64,000 nucleotides of DNA, taken from contig JACONQ010000014.1 of NCBI GenBank assembly GCA_014281115.1, positions 1,674,001 through 1,738,000 of the forward strand, in the 5' to 3' direction. The notes under the pieces are model-generated. The model did not search any database and was not told where the DNA came from. It was given only the letters and a program-made list of their open reading frames with translations. Numbering within the stretch: the stretch's first letter is position 1; each line of letters starts with the position of its first letter. Below, in pieces: positions 1-10,320 of this stretch. The DNA comes from Laburnicola sp. R22_1. Its lineage: Eukaryota; Ascomycota; Dothideomycetes; Pleosporales; Didymosphaeriaceae. Position numbers and translations under genes: made by a program.

Positions 1-47
1 GCGCATCTTGAGGGGCCGGCGGGGAAGTATGTTGGTGGGAAGGCCAT
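1..47 (-). CDS. 5' end of a protein-coding gene cut by the window edge (unknown product)
   Basis: An ATG on the minus strand at 47-45 sits in a good fungal start context (ACAACATGGC) and opens a frame with no stop to the window edge, reading MAFPPTYFPAGPSRC. Only about 15 codons are visible, so neither the family nor a signal sequence can be judged. The call rests on start context alone and could be chance. Confidence 0.25.
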   Translation of the reverse strand, partial: MAFPPTYFPAGPSRC

Positions 48-1344
48 GTTGTAGAGCGGCGAGGAGAAGGCATTCTTGGGTGCAGAAAAGGGAGGGTAGA
101 TGGTTGGAATCGAGAGTTGGTTTGATGGGTACTTTGGATGTGTGTTGTCGGTGCTAGGTAGCGTTTCGAGGATATCTTGAGAAGCGAATCCAAGGTCTCC
201 CGAGCAAAACAAATAGAAACTATTTATCTGGAAGAGTGGAGAGCGGATGCAGTGACGAGGGCTGACTGCACACAGCAGGACGTAAGCGCAAGCTGGAAAT
301 TGCTGAAGAATGCTTGTGGCTATGTATGTGTACATGCATATATACTAAACAGAAAATCCAGCTCGATATAATACCTACGCTTTTCAATTTCTTCGAGAAC
401 GTCGTATTCTACACAAAATCGATTGATAGTTTGTCCTGGTCTACACAATAACTAACATGCGAAATAAAGGCCCGATGGCAGGTTCTCGTTCTGCGCAAAA
501 TAAGCACGCTACTCACATTGGAATTATGTTATGTGCTTCTGTGACGAATGGCGGCATGGATGGGTGATGTCTGGATAGGGGGAATATGGAGCATGGGAGA
601 ATAGTTAAAGCTGGGGTTGATAAGGTAGGTATCTAAGTAGCTGGGTCTATTGAAAGAGTGTAAGAGTGTATCCCAGCAGTCTCCCTGTAGTACAGCACAC
701 CCCAGTACTTCCCCCCATGTTTGCCTCCACATTTTTGTTTTCCGATCCCTTCGGTTCGCATATGCTACCGATCGGCTAGCACATATCGGTTCCGTTGAGT
801 GCTTGCTGTACCGAATTCGGAGGCTCACTGCGATGCCGCCCTCCAGGGTCGGGGGCCCATTCAGCCATGGAAGCATATTGGGAAGCGACGTGTTTGTTTG
901 ATCATGTTCCTGTCCAATGGAGGTACCACCTGATCTCATGCGCGTTACAAGATAAGCATCCAGATCGCTCCGCTCTACACCCGCCGTCTGCGCCATATCC
1001 ATTTCCTCTCGGAGTCTAGCGTATCTTTCGCCCGTCCTACGATAAATCAGGCAAACTTATCACACAAACAACGCTCGTGATACAGTGACGGCGAAGGATT
1101 CAAGTCAGCTATGCTTCCGCGGCGCAGCCAAAGGTTATTCCACGCCACATCTGACGGTCTATACATACGTATATAGTTCGAGAAGATGTTCAAGTTGCAT
1201 CTTCTCTCCATCAAGACTTATCCATCTTGGAATCCATTCCATCTCAATTTCCATTTCCTCAGCACACACTACAACTACTACATAGACCACCAACATTTTG
1301 ATGTAATCATAGATGTTGTTACCAACTTTTCTTCTATTCATCTT
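48..1344. other. Intergenic region, no confident gene
   Basis: About 1.3 kb between the truncated gene at the left edge and the end of the kinase gene. Several short frames exist on both strands, but none has a recognisable domain or matching splice signals. A minus-strand frame at 529-1002 is listed separately as a weak candidate. No repeat with delimitable ends was found. Confidence 0.5.
529..1002 (-). CDS. Hypothetical protein, weak candidate (157 aa)
   Basis: The frame opens with MDMAQTAGVERSD in an A-at-minus-3 context (GGAAATGG) and runs 157 codons. Its composition is unremarkable: no signal peptide, no membrane segment, scattered Cys and Trp. Overlapping plus-strand frames at 650-901 and 795-1019 compete with it. 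It could be a small or partly mispredicted gene, or random open sequence. The family is not recognised and the function is unknown. Confidence 0.2.
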   Translation of the reverse strand: MDMAQTAGVERSDLDAYLVTRMRSGGTSIGQEHDQTNTSLPNMLPWLNGPPTLEGGIAVSLRIRYSKHSTEPICASRSVAYANRRDRKTKMWRQTWGEVLGCAVLQGDCWDTLLHSFNRPSYLDTYLINPSFNYSPMLHIPPIQTSPIHAAIRHRST

Positions 1345-2613
1345 CTAGTCGAGACCGTCCTTCTCCCAAATACCACCTATCGATGCATTCCCTGCTATAG
1401 CGTCCTTCCACTTCCGACTCTTCAAAATAGACCGTACTCTTGCTTCCAACCACTCTGTATTTCCCCAAAAGCCCCAGCTAGCCTGGAAGCGCAACCAATC
1501 TACCAACGCCATCTCCCAATGTACGACAAATATATCCCATTCATACTCATTCCCCGACGCTTCCCTTAGCCTTGTCCAATACCGCATCAGTAATTCTCTC
1601 TCGCCGGCCTGCATCGCCAATTCTCGCGGGATAGGTCGGATCTCGACAACAAGATGCAATGGCACCGAGCAAGTAAAAAGCTTCGCTAGATCACATACAC
1701 CCAAGCCCAACCCTGTGTACTGGAAGTCGTAGAACGCAGCCACGTCTCCAGTTCTACTCGTGAACAGATTCTCACTTTTTACATCGCCATGGATCAGCGT
1801 CATATAGCCTTCCATTGGGCTCCAACCGTTCTGTCTCGGCGCCAGCAGATGCGCAACCAACTCAGATATCGAAAACGCGTCGGTCTCCCAGTCGGTCAGC
1901 GCGCACCACTCCGACTCATGGCTGGCGGCAAGGTTTGCGTATTCGGTCCTTCGTGTCTCCAGGTATGTATACCCCCCATTCAACCATACCGTCTTATTTC
2001 TGGCATCCTCACCCTCGGTTGTGACTTCCTGTAGTGGCGGGCGAACAAGTGCTTTGCGATCCATATCATTAACACGCGGCCACCAGAAGCCGTGGAAGCC
2101 GGAGAGCCAATCGAGCGCAGCGTTAACCTGCACGGAGTTGAGGACGTCTCGCTTTTCTCCCGCGATAGGGTACTCTTGCTTGAGGTCGCTAATGATCATG
2201 GCCATGGCAACGGTTCCATCTGGCTGCGGTTTATTCATGCTGGCTATATGTCTTGCTACAGCGATTTGGGGCGGCAGCTGGGGCACTAAGTGAGCATAAA
2301 AGTACTGCTCGACTTGGTAGCTGAGAATCTTGCGCGTATGGCCCTCATCGTTGGCTTTGGTCGGCGGAGGCGTAATGAGTTTTAAAATGTAGGATTGGAC
2401 TTCTTGCGGCGTGGATACGCTGGAGGTAGTCGTGGAAGCTGTTCTGGAAGTCTCGCCTGAGGAGTTGAGAGTTGGGTTCGGCGTCGCTGTGATCCTGCAT
2501 ATTTGTCCGTAGCCTGCCCAAAGCGATTGCAGGACTTCGAGGGATTGGAGCTGCAGGTCTTGGGATGCCAAAAGCGAGGATGCGACCTCGTGCACGGATT
2601 GCTTTGGAGCCAT
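1345..2613 (-). CDS. CHK kinase-like / aminoglycoside phosphotransferase-family protein
   Basis: An intronless 422-residue protein kinase-like (choline/APH-type) phosphotransferase. The catalytic loop HGDVKSEN is at about residues 275-282 (Brenner Asp and metal-binding Asn). The DFG-equivalent YDFQYTG is at about 295-301, followed by GLGVCDLAKLF, typical of CHK/EcKinase relatives. A candidate ATP-binding Lys lies in ILKLITPP near residue 78. The substrate cannot be deduced; relatives phosphorylate small hydroxylated molecules. The chosen start (MAPKQSVHEV) gives a compact cytosolic kinase. The frame stays open upstream to 3027, with another Met at 2718 that would add a hydrophobic stretch (IAFLLLARYFW), so a membrane-anchored form is possible. 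The stop TAG is at 1345-1347. Confidence 0.8.
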   Translation of the reverse strand: MAPKQSVHEVASSLLASQDLQLQSLEVLQSLWAGYGQICRITATPNPTLNSSGETSRTASTTTSSVSTPQEVQSYILKLITPPPTKANDEGHTRKILSYQVEQYFYAHLVPQLPPQIAVARHIASMNKPQPDGTVAMAMIISDLKQEYPIAGEKRDVLNSVQVNAALDWLSGFHGFWWPRVNDMDRKALVRPPLQEVTTEGEDARNKTVWLNGGYTYLETRRTEYANLAASHESEWCALTDWETDAFSISELVAHLLAPRQNGWSPMEGYMTLIHGDVKSENLFTSRTGDVAAFYDFQYTGLGLGVCDLAKLFTCSVPLHLVVEIRPIPRELAMQAGERELLMRYWTRLREASGNEYEWDIFVVHWEMALVDWLRFQASWGFWGNTEWLEARVRSILKSRKWKDAIAGNASIGGIWEKDGLD

Positions 2614-3255
2614 TGGGCGTTGCACGGGAGACCAGAAGTAACGAGCGAGTAGCAGGAAGGCTATCGGGGCGGAGATTCGTAGTATTTGTCGCCAGCGGCG
2701 TCGTATCAAGCAGGGCATGAAGACCGCGTGCCAACTTCCCACGAGACCAACCGACACGAGCACCAACTCACTCGACGAAGACAACCTTGGAATATTCGGA
2801 GGGGAGGTGGTAGAGTCTCCGACGTACACTAGTACTAGCGACTTCCGCCAATTATCGATGCCCGAAGTAGCTAGACCCGTGGACCCGCGGGCCTTGTCAC
2901 GTGCTTCCCCGAGGTCCACGGGTCCACGCATAGCCTCTCCTGTCGTCGTCGCACACACATCATAACCATCATCTTCAGTAGGTACCGAGGTGGACTTGCG
3001 GTCTTTCCGCATACACGCGTACAACATGTCCGACCATGGAACGAAACATGGTCTCGATCACGTCTGCTAATAATCCTCGGTTTGCAAGATTACGTGCTCT
3101 GATTCTACCACAAAACCCTGAGGATTACTGAACTGCTACGCAGCTATCGTCTTCAAAGTAAACACCAAGCATAGTGACTAAGGCATATTGGCTATGTGCA
3201 GGAGAACTATTACTCACTCATATTACAATACCGACACTAGGCCTTGGACCCCTCT
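2614..3255. other. Intergenic region with possible 5' extension of the kinase
   Basis: The part up to 3027 is an open continuation of the kinase frame, Ser/Thr-rich and without a domain, and could be 5' UTR or an N-terminal extension. From 3028 to 3255 no gene or repeat is seen. The neighbouring gene at 3256-4529 is transcribed in the same direction, so promoter elements of the kinase should lie here; none could be identified. Confidence 0.4.
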
Positions 3256-4529
3256 TTACCAGTAAGAGAGTTGCTCAACATGTCCAAAAAACGTGATAGG
3301 TTTGTTCTCCCAAACACCGTCTCCCTGGCCATATCCCTCACTGATATTGTATCCTTGCGTACCCGGCAGAGGACGGAGCTCACCGTCCTTGATCAACTGG
3401 TGAATATTGAACGACGCCTGGCGAGTAGACAAGTTGAGCTCAATATTCCGGAAATAGTTGTTGCCGCTGAATTCGCTCCTCCAGGCATCGAATGCCTTGG
3501 TTGTATTGTCGACTTCGACAACCTCGTGAACGCCGTTAGGGTGCCACACTGTTGCCCAAGCAGGAACGCCGAAAGGTTTCTCCACCGTCGGACCCACAAC
3601 CCAACCATGGACCAGGATACCATTGGACAGGTAGAGCCAATATCCATAATGCCCTCCAGAGATTCCGAATTCACCCCATTGACGCTCCAAATATCCTCTA
3701 GATTCATCCGAGTCGATCTCAAGGTCTTCCCCATCGACGGTGATGGTGCCGTTGAGACGTAGAGTTGGATTTCCCTGTAGGACAAAGCGCGTTAGCAGCC
3801 GAAAAAAAAGTCTGAGTCGACTCTACAATCTGCACTTACCCAGTACCAAGAATAGCCAGGGATAAGCGTGCGGTAGTCATTTGCCTCGGAGCCTGATTTG
3901 GGGGAAATCGTGATGCCACCAGCGCCGCCGATATACAGATTTTTGCCCGTCGGAGCCATGTGCACATCCAGCTTCACTCCGGCATAGTCGGTCGTGATGT
4001 GCATATCACTGTAGTTGTCTGATCCGCGCGGACTGGTGAGATTTTGGATCTCCGAACGGAAATCGAGAAACTCGGTGCTTCCGGTGCCCGGAGCAAAAAC
4101 CGTTGCGCCTGTAGATGTGATCTTTTGCAGGTCTTCCACCCTGAAGATGCCCGTCGTTTCGCCGCGGAAAAAATTGGGAGCTAACATGGTGTGGAATTTG
4201 CGCCCGTCGACCGTAGTCAGCCAGAAGAGGTAGCAGTAGCTATTTCACGTCGCATAGTTAGAAGCTGGAATCTTGCCACTGGGATAGAGCACATGCCTAT
4301 TCAAGTTCTCCGGGTTCTCCTCGTCCAGCCAAACCATTGTTTTCCGAACATCATAGCGTCCCGCGTGCGTCTTTGATGGGAGTTAGCTTGTTCGGTCTTG
4401 GAATGCAGGGAAACGTACGCCGTCGTTATCGACAGTGCTGACGGGAAACTTTGGTAGTGCAAAAGAAGGAATTTCCGACACGGCTGCACTGGCAAGAGCA
4501 AAAACGAATGGTAAAAGAGAGCGCATCAT
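3256..4529 (-). pseudogene. Secreted AttH/CrtC lipocalin-like protein (kievitone hydratase-type), interrupted by one nonsense codon
   Basis: Three coding exons fit exactly: 4529-4419, 4370-3840 and 3774-3256, about 386 codons. Intron 1 (4418-4371, 48 nt) starts GTACGT, has GCTAAC and ends AAAG. Intron 2 (3839-3775) starts GTAAGT, has GCTAAC and ends ACAG. Exon 1 encodes a clear signal peptide (MMRSLLPFVFALASAAVS). Exons 2-3 carry SWYW, then GYLERQWGEFG and a GYWLYLSNG stretch, resembling fungal AttH/CrtC-type hydratase/cyclase relatives; the exact reaction is unknown. At 4245-4247 an in-frame TGA sits where YATxNSYCYLF would be expected to carry Trp (TGG). No frame-preserving splice removes it. 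The gene is therefore probably inactive in this sequence, or the base is an error. Family assignment is moderate; the exon structure is firm. Confidence 0.6.
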
Positions 4530-6605
4530 GATCAACTATTACTAGAGACTGTCGAAAAAGAATTCCGCTTTGACGGATGGCCAGGTAAATGAATGCTGGC
4601 CTTTCTTATACATACTTTGGTAGACTAACTGGCTTAAGTGACGCAGCTAAGGCTCCTCCGAAAGTCCCCATATTTTGAATATATTTCTATACAGCATGTT
4701 GTACTGGTAACCGCTATATTAAAATTAGGATGCGACATACATACGCAAATAGGATAAGGTGGTGAGCGTGGGTCTTGCATGCACGGATTTTGACCTAGGT
4801 ATATGCCAGGGTTATCCCTGTCTATACCAATACGTACCGATACGAACGAGTACGAGCCAACACGAGCCGATACCTTAGGTATGGACTCCACTGAAAAATC
4901 CGGTCCGCGGAAGCTGGAATTTCGCTGCATAGCATCATGCTCCCAAGTGCCGCTTCGCTAGGCCATGTCAGGTTCAGGACTTGATAGCGGCTATCCCTAT
5001 AATCCCTGGAGCAATCGCGGTCCCCCCCATAAGGTGCCGCAGCCAACAATCTCACTGCGCTAAGGCCCACATGTACCCACATGTACCACGTGTGACGCGC
5101 CCTCATCAGAATATCCAAAAAAAAGCAACTACAAAGGCGATTTTTTCTTCAAATGTAAAGATAACTAACTGCTTGATCTTTTGTAAGGACTGAATATCTT
5201 ATTTTCTTTGAAATTTGATGAATATCTTAAAGTTGAAGATGGTGACTTAGAGAGGTAGCCGCTATCAAGTCCCGTCAAGTTCCCCTCCTCAACGCCCACC
5301 CGTGGACGCCTGTGCCAGCGACTTTTCTTACCCCGATTCAACGAGTCCCAAATATTTCGATGGTCGACTTGGATGAGTGAAATTCCTCTTCGACTTACAT
5401 AGGGAGCAATTCATTGTTAACTACTATTCCTTCTTCGATCTGCATAAGACCACTGATGAATGGCCGCTACTACGGCAAGCTCACATACTGTTCAGTAACC
5501 ACATAATAGGGCTAGCGTCGATGGCAAAGACCGCGTTCGTCTAACAGCAAGTAATTAAGGTATTGTACGTTGTGTAAGGCTAAAAAAAACCCTGGTAGGA
5601 TTACTTGCTCGGACTGTTATAGTGCAACGCCTTAAGTATGGCGTGCCTTTCCCCCCATTGGGACTACAATAAGGCTAGCAGCGACAGTAAGTAGCGCGTT
5701 CTTCTAGTAGCAGTTATTTTTGTGTTTTGTAAGACCGGAAAAACGCGATGAGTATACTTGCTCTGACCGTTATAGTGCAATGACTTCGCCATCATAGCGT
5801 GTTTCTTGCACAGTTTGCACCATGATGGCAACGTCCTTATAGTCGTTAACCTGCAGGTGAGCGTCAGGCAGCGGGGAAGACTCCCCACAGAGAAACCTGC
5901 CTTGGTTCTTGTACAACTTGAGCATTGAAACTTTTGTCAATAAATGGCCCGTGTTGTGGGATGAGGAAATGACACTGTATTGGGTCGCTTCGCCGTCTGA
6001 AGTATAAGAACATCGGTTTTTGTATGAGAGCGGCGAGTGGTCATCTATGTGCAGTTTGTTTGCATCAATGTTCTGCGCTATCTTAAGTATTTAGAGCCTT
6101 TGGACTGCCCATGGTGTCTTTCGTCGATCATCGTGGTTGGCATAGATCATATCGAAGCATCGACAATGTACGCGTTACGCTCAAGGGCGCCGGTCCACGT
6201 ATCAAAGACTGCCCCAGGGCTGAGGTCGCAGACGGTAGAGTCGCACAAAAGACCTATGACACCCTCCTCAGCACACTGTCCAGCAATTGAGTCATAAACT
6301 TCACGTGCAGGCAAGTATATAAGAAAGCAACTGTGGATACTCCCAATCTACTCGCATCCTTACCATATCCTCATCGAGCTCATTATACCAATCCTGCAGC
6401 CAGAAAACAGCGGTTTACTCCTAAAAAGCTCTATCAAATACCTATTTCTGCACTGCAAAGAATCTCCACCACAACATTCACCTTCACCAACTTTTGGAAT
6501 TTTGAGAAAGTGGTAAAATTGCTAAATCTTTATCTCGTTTATCTCAGTTTCATCTGAAATCCGACTCCTAGCCATCCCCAGGCACCGCACGCGTGCGGTG
6601 GGTTG
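4530..6605. other. Intergenic region, 2 kb, no gene seen
   Basis: Upstream of the AttH-like gene and left of the transposon island. Short frames only, without domains or signal peptides. It holds one diverged tandem duplication (5509-5833, listed). No tRNA-like cloverleaf or LTR was noticed. The LINE 5' UTR probably begins somewhere in the last 50-100 bases, including the GC-rich hairpin-like CACGCGTG near 6588, but its exact end is unresolved. Confidence 0.5.
5509..5833 (+). repeat. Diverged tandem duplication, two units of about 163 bp
   Basis: Unit 1 (about 5509-5670) and unit 2 (about 5672-5833) share collinear blocks: GGCTAGC, then CGCGTTC, TTGTGTAAG/TTTGTAAG, ACTTGCTC, and GTTATAGTGCAA followed by GCGTG. 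Identity is patchy and the differences are not only transitions, so it looks like an old duplication, possibly the remnant of a repeat family. No coding potential. Confidence 0.55.
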
Positions 6606-6635
6606 ATGATAGCGATGGAGACGCCTCAGAGGCCC

Positions 6636-6643
6636 CCTCCAGG
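6636..6643 (+). repeat. hAT target-site duplication, left copy
   Basis: CCTCCAGG immediately precedes the left terminus CAGACTTGTCAA and is repeated exactly at 10313-10320. Eight bases is the duplication length characteristic of hAT transposition. Confidence 0.92.
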
Positions 6644-9600
6644 CAGACTTGTCAATAAACAAAACAAACAAAATTTGTGGCTCTGAATTTGTTTGTTTGA
6701 CGACTTTCTTGGTGTTGTAGTTTGTTTGTTTGATTTGATGGAGCTATAGAGGCGCTTTTTATTTGATTGTTTGTTTGATTTTGAGTACTTTAAGAGGACT
6801 GTGAAAGAGACTCTGGTGGTGTTATAGGCGGCGGCTCCTCCCACTCATGTATGCTAAACTGTTCGTTGAGCTTATTGTCATCGTACGTTGCCACCACCTT
6901 TGCGCTTGGAGGTTTAAAACCTGCTCGAATCCATCGTTGAGTACAAATTAAAGCAGCCAATAGTTGGCTGCCCATTTTGCGTCTCTGTGGCTCAAGTACG
7001 TCGCTAGTACCTGAGAAGACTCGCTCACAGTCAGCGCTGGAGGCAGGGATAGTTAACACGTCCAGCGCCAATCGTGACAAATTGGGATACCTCGGCTTGA
7101 GCTGGTACCAGTATTGGACAGCTGTACAGCCAGTTTTGTACTGTTCTGATGTCCATGTTGGCTCTCTAAGCCAGCTCTCGTACTCATCCGCCACCCCTAT
7201 TATCTCGTCGCTGTTGTCAAGTACCGAATCGATCGCGTCGTCAAAGCTGCTCATCGCGTGTTTAGGCGCAGTTGTTATTGTTGTTGCTGTCGCTAGGGCG
7301 GGCTTGTAACGAGCCCAAAGCTGCTCGAAGCTCGCGTGCGTAGCTTGTAACTGTGCGGGCTTCTCACGCCAGAAGCGTTTAAAGTAGTTCTTGAAGCGTG
7401 GGTGGAGTGCCGTGGCAGTGTAGTAGACGGGGATTTTGAGGAGTTTATTAAGGTACTTGCTCGCCTTCTTGAGCGCAGCACGTACGTTAATAGCGACGTG
7501 ATCTTCTGGCGCCTCGTCTGGCAGGTAATTGACGCTTTCAAACAGTCTAAGGCGGGCATCTAGGTCAGCAATAAGAGACTCAAACACAGGGATAACCTCG
7601 TATAACGCGCCGTAAGTGCCAGCTTTGCCGCGACCTTGCAAGCGATTAGTTGCGGACTTCAGCGGCTCAAGCACCTCAATGTACTCAGTAATCACCGCCC
7701 AGTCTGCAGCTGCAAGCCCGCCTGATCGCATCCACTGCGGCACAATAGGCGGCTTAGTGTTGTTGCTTTTGGCAAGCTCGTCAGCGTGCTCAGTCTCTTG
7801 TATGTAGTAGGAGGAGTAGCTGTTGATGGCGTGTTGTAGCTCAACACCGCGCTTAAAGCAGTCATGATAGCTGTTCTAACGCGTAACTCCAGGCTTGAAA
7901 GGCTCACGGCGTCTTGCTGTAGCGCCAGCAGGCATCTTAACTGCTTTGCTGTTCTGACAATCCTCAAATATACCCCATTGTTTTGGCGTGTTAATGTAGT
8001 TAACAATATCAAGAAACACGCCAAGCGGACCATCTTTCCGCCATTGCTTCATATAAAACTCCTCTTTGTTGTAGTGTTCAGGCTCGTTATTAAAGGCGTT
8101 GGAGTCAGTGCCAAACATAATAGTTTGCCCAACAAGGTTGAGTATGTGGCAAGCGCAGCGGAGGCGTCGATCGTTGGCGATAAAGCCGTACATTGTGCCG
8201 AGTTTATTAACTGCAGTATCGTTGTTGTAGGCGTTGTCAAGCACGAAATAGCCCAAATTGCTGCTAGAAATCTCAAAGTAGCGTAGGATTCGTACGACAG
8301 CTTCCGCGATCGCTGAGCCTGTGTGCGCACCAACCAGCTGCGGCAAGGCGATGGGAAGGTCAACTATATTGCCTTGAGAGTCAGCGTAGTGCGCACAAAT
8401 TGCAAAGAAGCCGCGCTTCCCCCTTGGTAGTCCAGCCGTCAAAGCTTATGTGTATTTTGCTAGAGGCCTCAGACAAGGCGCGCTTGACTTGAGGTTGTAG
8501 CCAGCTGTAAAGCCTCATCACGAACCTCGAAACGCTGTTGTGAGACCTCCATAGCGCCGCCTCTGCCTCTGGGTTGGCGAACCTGATCATCGCGCGGAAG
8601 GACTCAGTCTCAAACTCGCGTAATGGCCTGTTGTTGTTGACGAGCCATAACACTGCAGCTTGCCTGAAGCCTTGTACGTCGAAGTTACCCAGCTCCTGCG
8701 TTGCATCTTGGCTTAATGTGACCCCGTTTTCTTCCGCCCATCGCAGCGACTTCTGGCCAGGTTCGAGCGGCCTCTTGTGTACGATAGTGCCTTGTTTGGT
8801 GAGCCGATGGCCGGGAAGGTCTTGCTTCAAATGGTTGTTGGCGGCTGTAGTTGACAGAGTGGTCTGGTGTAGGCCGCCCTTCTTTCTGTTGATGTGACAG
8901 TGCTTGCATTGGAAGTAGATCTTCTCAGGGTTAGTACCAAGCTTTCGAAGGCGATAGCCGTGCCTAAAGACCCAGCTGATGTTGCCTGTGGGTGTGGATA
9001 GAGGCACATTGAAGCCCAGCAGGCGCTTCAAGTCAAGGCCTTCGTAGTTGGTGAAGTCAACACTAGGCGCAGCGTCCTCCTCCACTGAAGCCTCTGTGGC
9101 AGCATTACTAAACGCGCGCGGCGGCTTAGTAGCTATAGGCGGCTTATTAGCCACTAACAGCAACTCCCAAGCTGGCTCATCGGCCTGTAAGGCTTGTAGT
9201 ATAGGCCGTGGTGATGGCCTCCGGGCGCGCTCCTCTAGCTCGGTTGGTGGCTCTATTGAGCGCGGCTCTAGAGTACTTTCAAGCACCTCAATAGGCGGCT
9301 CCGGCTCGTCAACTACCTCAATAGACGGCTGGGTTGGCGGAGGAGTAAGCGGCCGCTGGCTATCCATAAGGCGCTGGCTGGGTTTCGGCGCACGTTGGGA
9401 ACGTTTGGGCATAGGTTCGGATGCCTCAGCAGGCTCGCGGCTTCGTTTTGGGGGCATGGTAAGCGTGAAGGTAAGCAAAGGCGCGAAAAAGTAAGCTGTA
9501 GGCGCAGGCAAGTAAGCCAAAGTATAGTGGGTGTGTAAGCGTTGACGCGCAAGGTACGCGGAAAGTACGCGGTCGGCTAGCCAACATTACCACTTCATGC

Positions 9601-10312
9601 CAAGGCGTACTGCGCGACGCTCTGCAGCCCGCAACAATAGAGATATAGTAAAACAGGCGACAGGAATTAATTTAGCAACATTGATTTAATAGTTTAACTT
9701 ATAGAAGACAAGATTTATTGCGTGGTTATAGCAAACGATTTTTTAAGAGTAGTAACTAGGTTCAGAATATATAAACATAACTTAGGCTTCGCTGCAACAG
9801 CGCAAACTCACTTTGCTACAATACCTCAACACTATAATATTAGCTTATTTAGATTATTATATATATATTTATTGTTTTAACAGCTTATTACCTACGTAAA
9901 GAAAGAGGAGGAACAGAGGATAGGAGGTGCTAAAGCCGAATAGCAATTCATGTATATCAGTTGCTGGCGGCCAGTGGAAGCACACATCCGTTATGCGGGC
10001 TTTTTTACGCAGGTACAATCCACTTAAGAAGCTCCGTTTTTGCTCTGTTTACTATAGGAATACCTATATAATTGCAGCGTTGGGAAAGTTATTGTTACAT
10101 CAACACTAAGAATATATCACTAACTCTAGGGTACCTTATCATTACAGTATGCTAAGCGATTCAAACAAACTTCAAATTTTTTGACTGCAATTGCCTCTTT
10201 TGTTTGTTTGACCTATCAAAATTGCAGCAGCAGCTTTTTGTTTGGTTGACGTTGTCAATTCAAACAAAATTCAAACAAAATATTGAGGCATGTTTGGTTG
10301 TTGACAACCCTG
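6644..10312 (-). mobile_element. hAT DNA transposon (3,669 bp) inserted in LINE ORF1
   Basis: Termini are CAGACTTGTCAA at the left and, read inward on the minus strand, CAGGGTTGTCAA at the right, an imperfect 12-bp inverted repeat starting with CAG. They are bracketed by the 8-bp duplication CCTCCAGG. Both ends carry multiple subterminal TTTGTTTG-type motifs (6651-6780 and 10145-10300), probable transposase-binding sites. A single transposase gene lies on the minus strand. The insertion site in the LINE is almost palindromic (AGAGGCCCC..GGGGCCTCT). The element must be younger than the LINE. With one nonsense codon and one frameshift in the transposase it is only lightly decayed. Confidence 0.93.
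6790..9457 (-). pseudogene. hAT transposase, disabled by one frameshift and one nonsense codon
   Basis: The start is MPPKRSREP at 9457; an upstream in-frame Met at 9520 is less likely. The N-terminus is basic and Pro-rich, followed by a BED-type zinc finger (WVFRHGYRL, CKHC, then NHLKQDLPGH). The RNase H-like core has FDGWT (first catalytic Asp) and LDNAYNN (second). The C-terminal hAT dimerisation domain has IPASSADCERVFSG and QLLAALICTQRW. The frame shifts by one base at the G5 run near 8420-8426 (FDGWTTKG, then GKRGFFAICAHY). An in-frame TAG at 7876-7878 replaces the Trp of the TRWNS motif, a CpA-to-TpA change on the plus strand. Everything else reads through, so the lesions are recent. 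It would cut and paste its own and related elements if repaired by selection; as seen, it is inactive. Confidence 0.9.
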
Positions 10313-10320
10313 CCTCCAGG
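10313..10320 (+). repeat. hAT target-site duplication, right copy
   Basis: CCTCCAGG directly follows the right terminus of the hAT element and matches 6636-6643 exactly. LINE ORF1 resumes at 10321 in frame. Confidence 0.92.

Noticed and set aside
1186..2293. Plus-strand frames opposite the kinase
   Set aside because: Low-complexity translations antisense to a gene with clear kinase motifs.
4180..4250. An intron removing the TGA in the AttH-like gene (GTGAAA to TTAG, with a CTGAC)
   Set aside because: It would shift the frame and delete YCYLFWLTTVDGRKFHT, which fits the family. The nonsense codon is the simpler explanation.
7864..9494. Plus-strand frames across the hAT element (7864-8286, 9048-9494)
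   Set aside because: Antisense shadows of the transposase; the Gly/Ser-rich composition of 9048-9494 mirrors the Pro-rich minus-strand leader.
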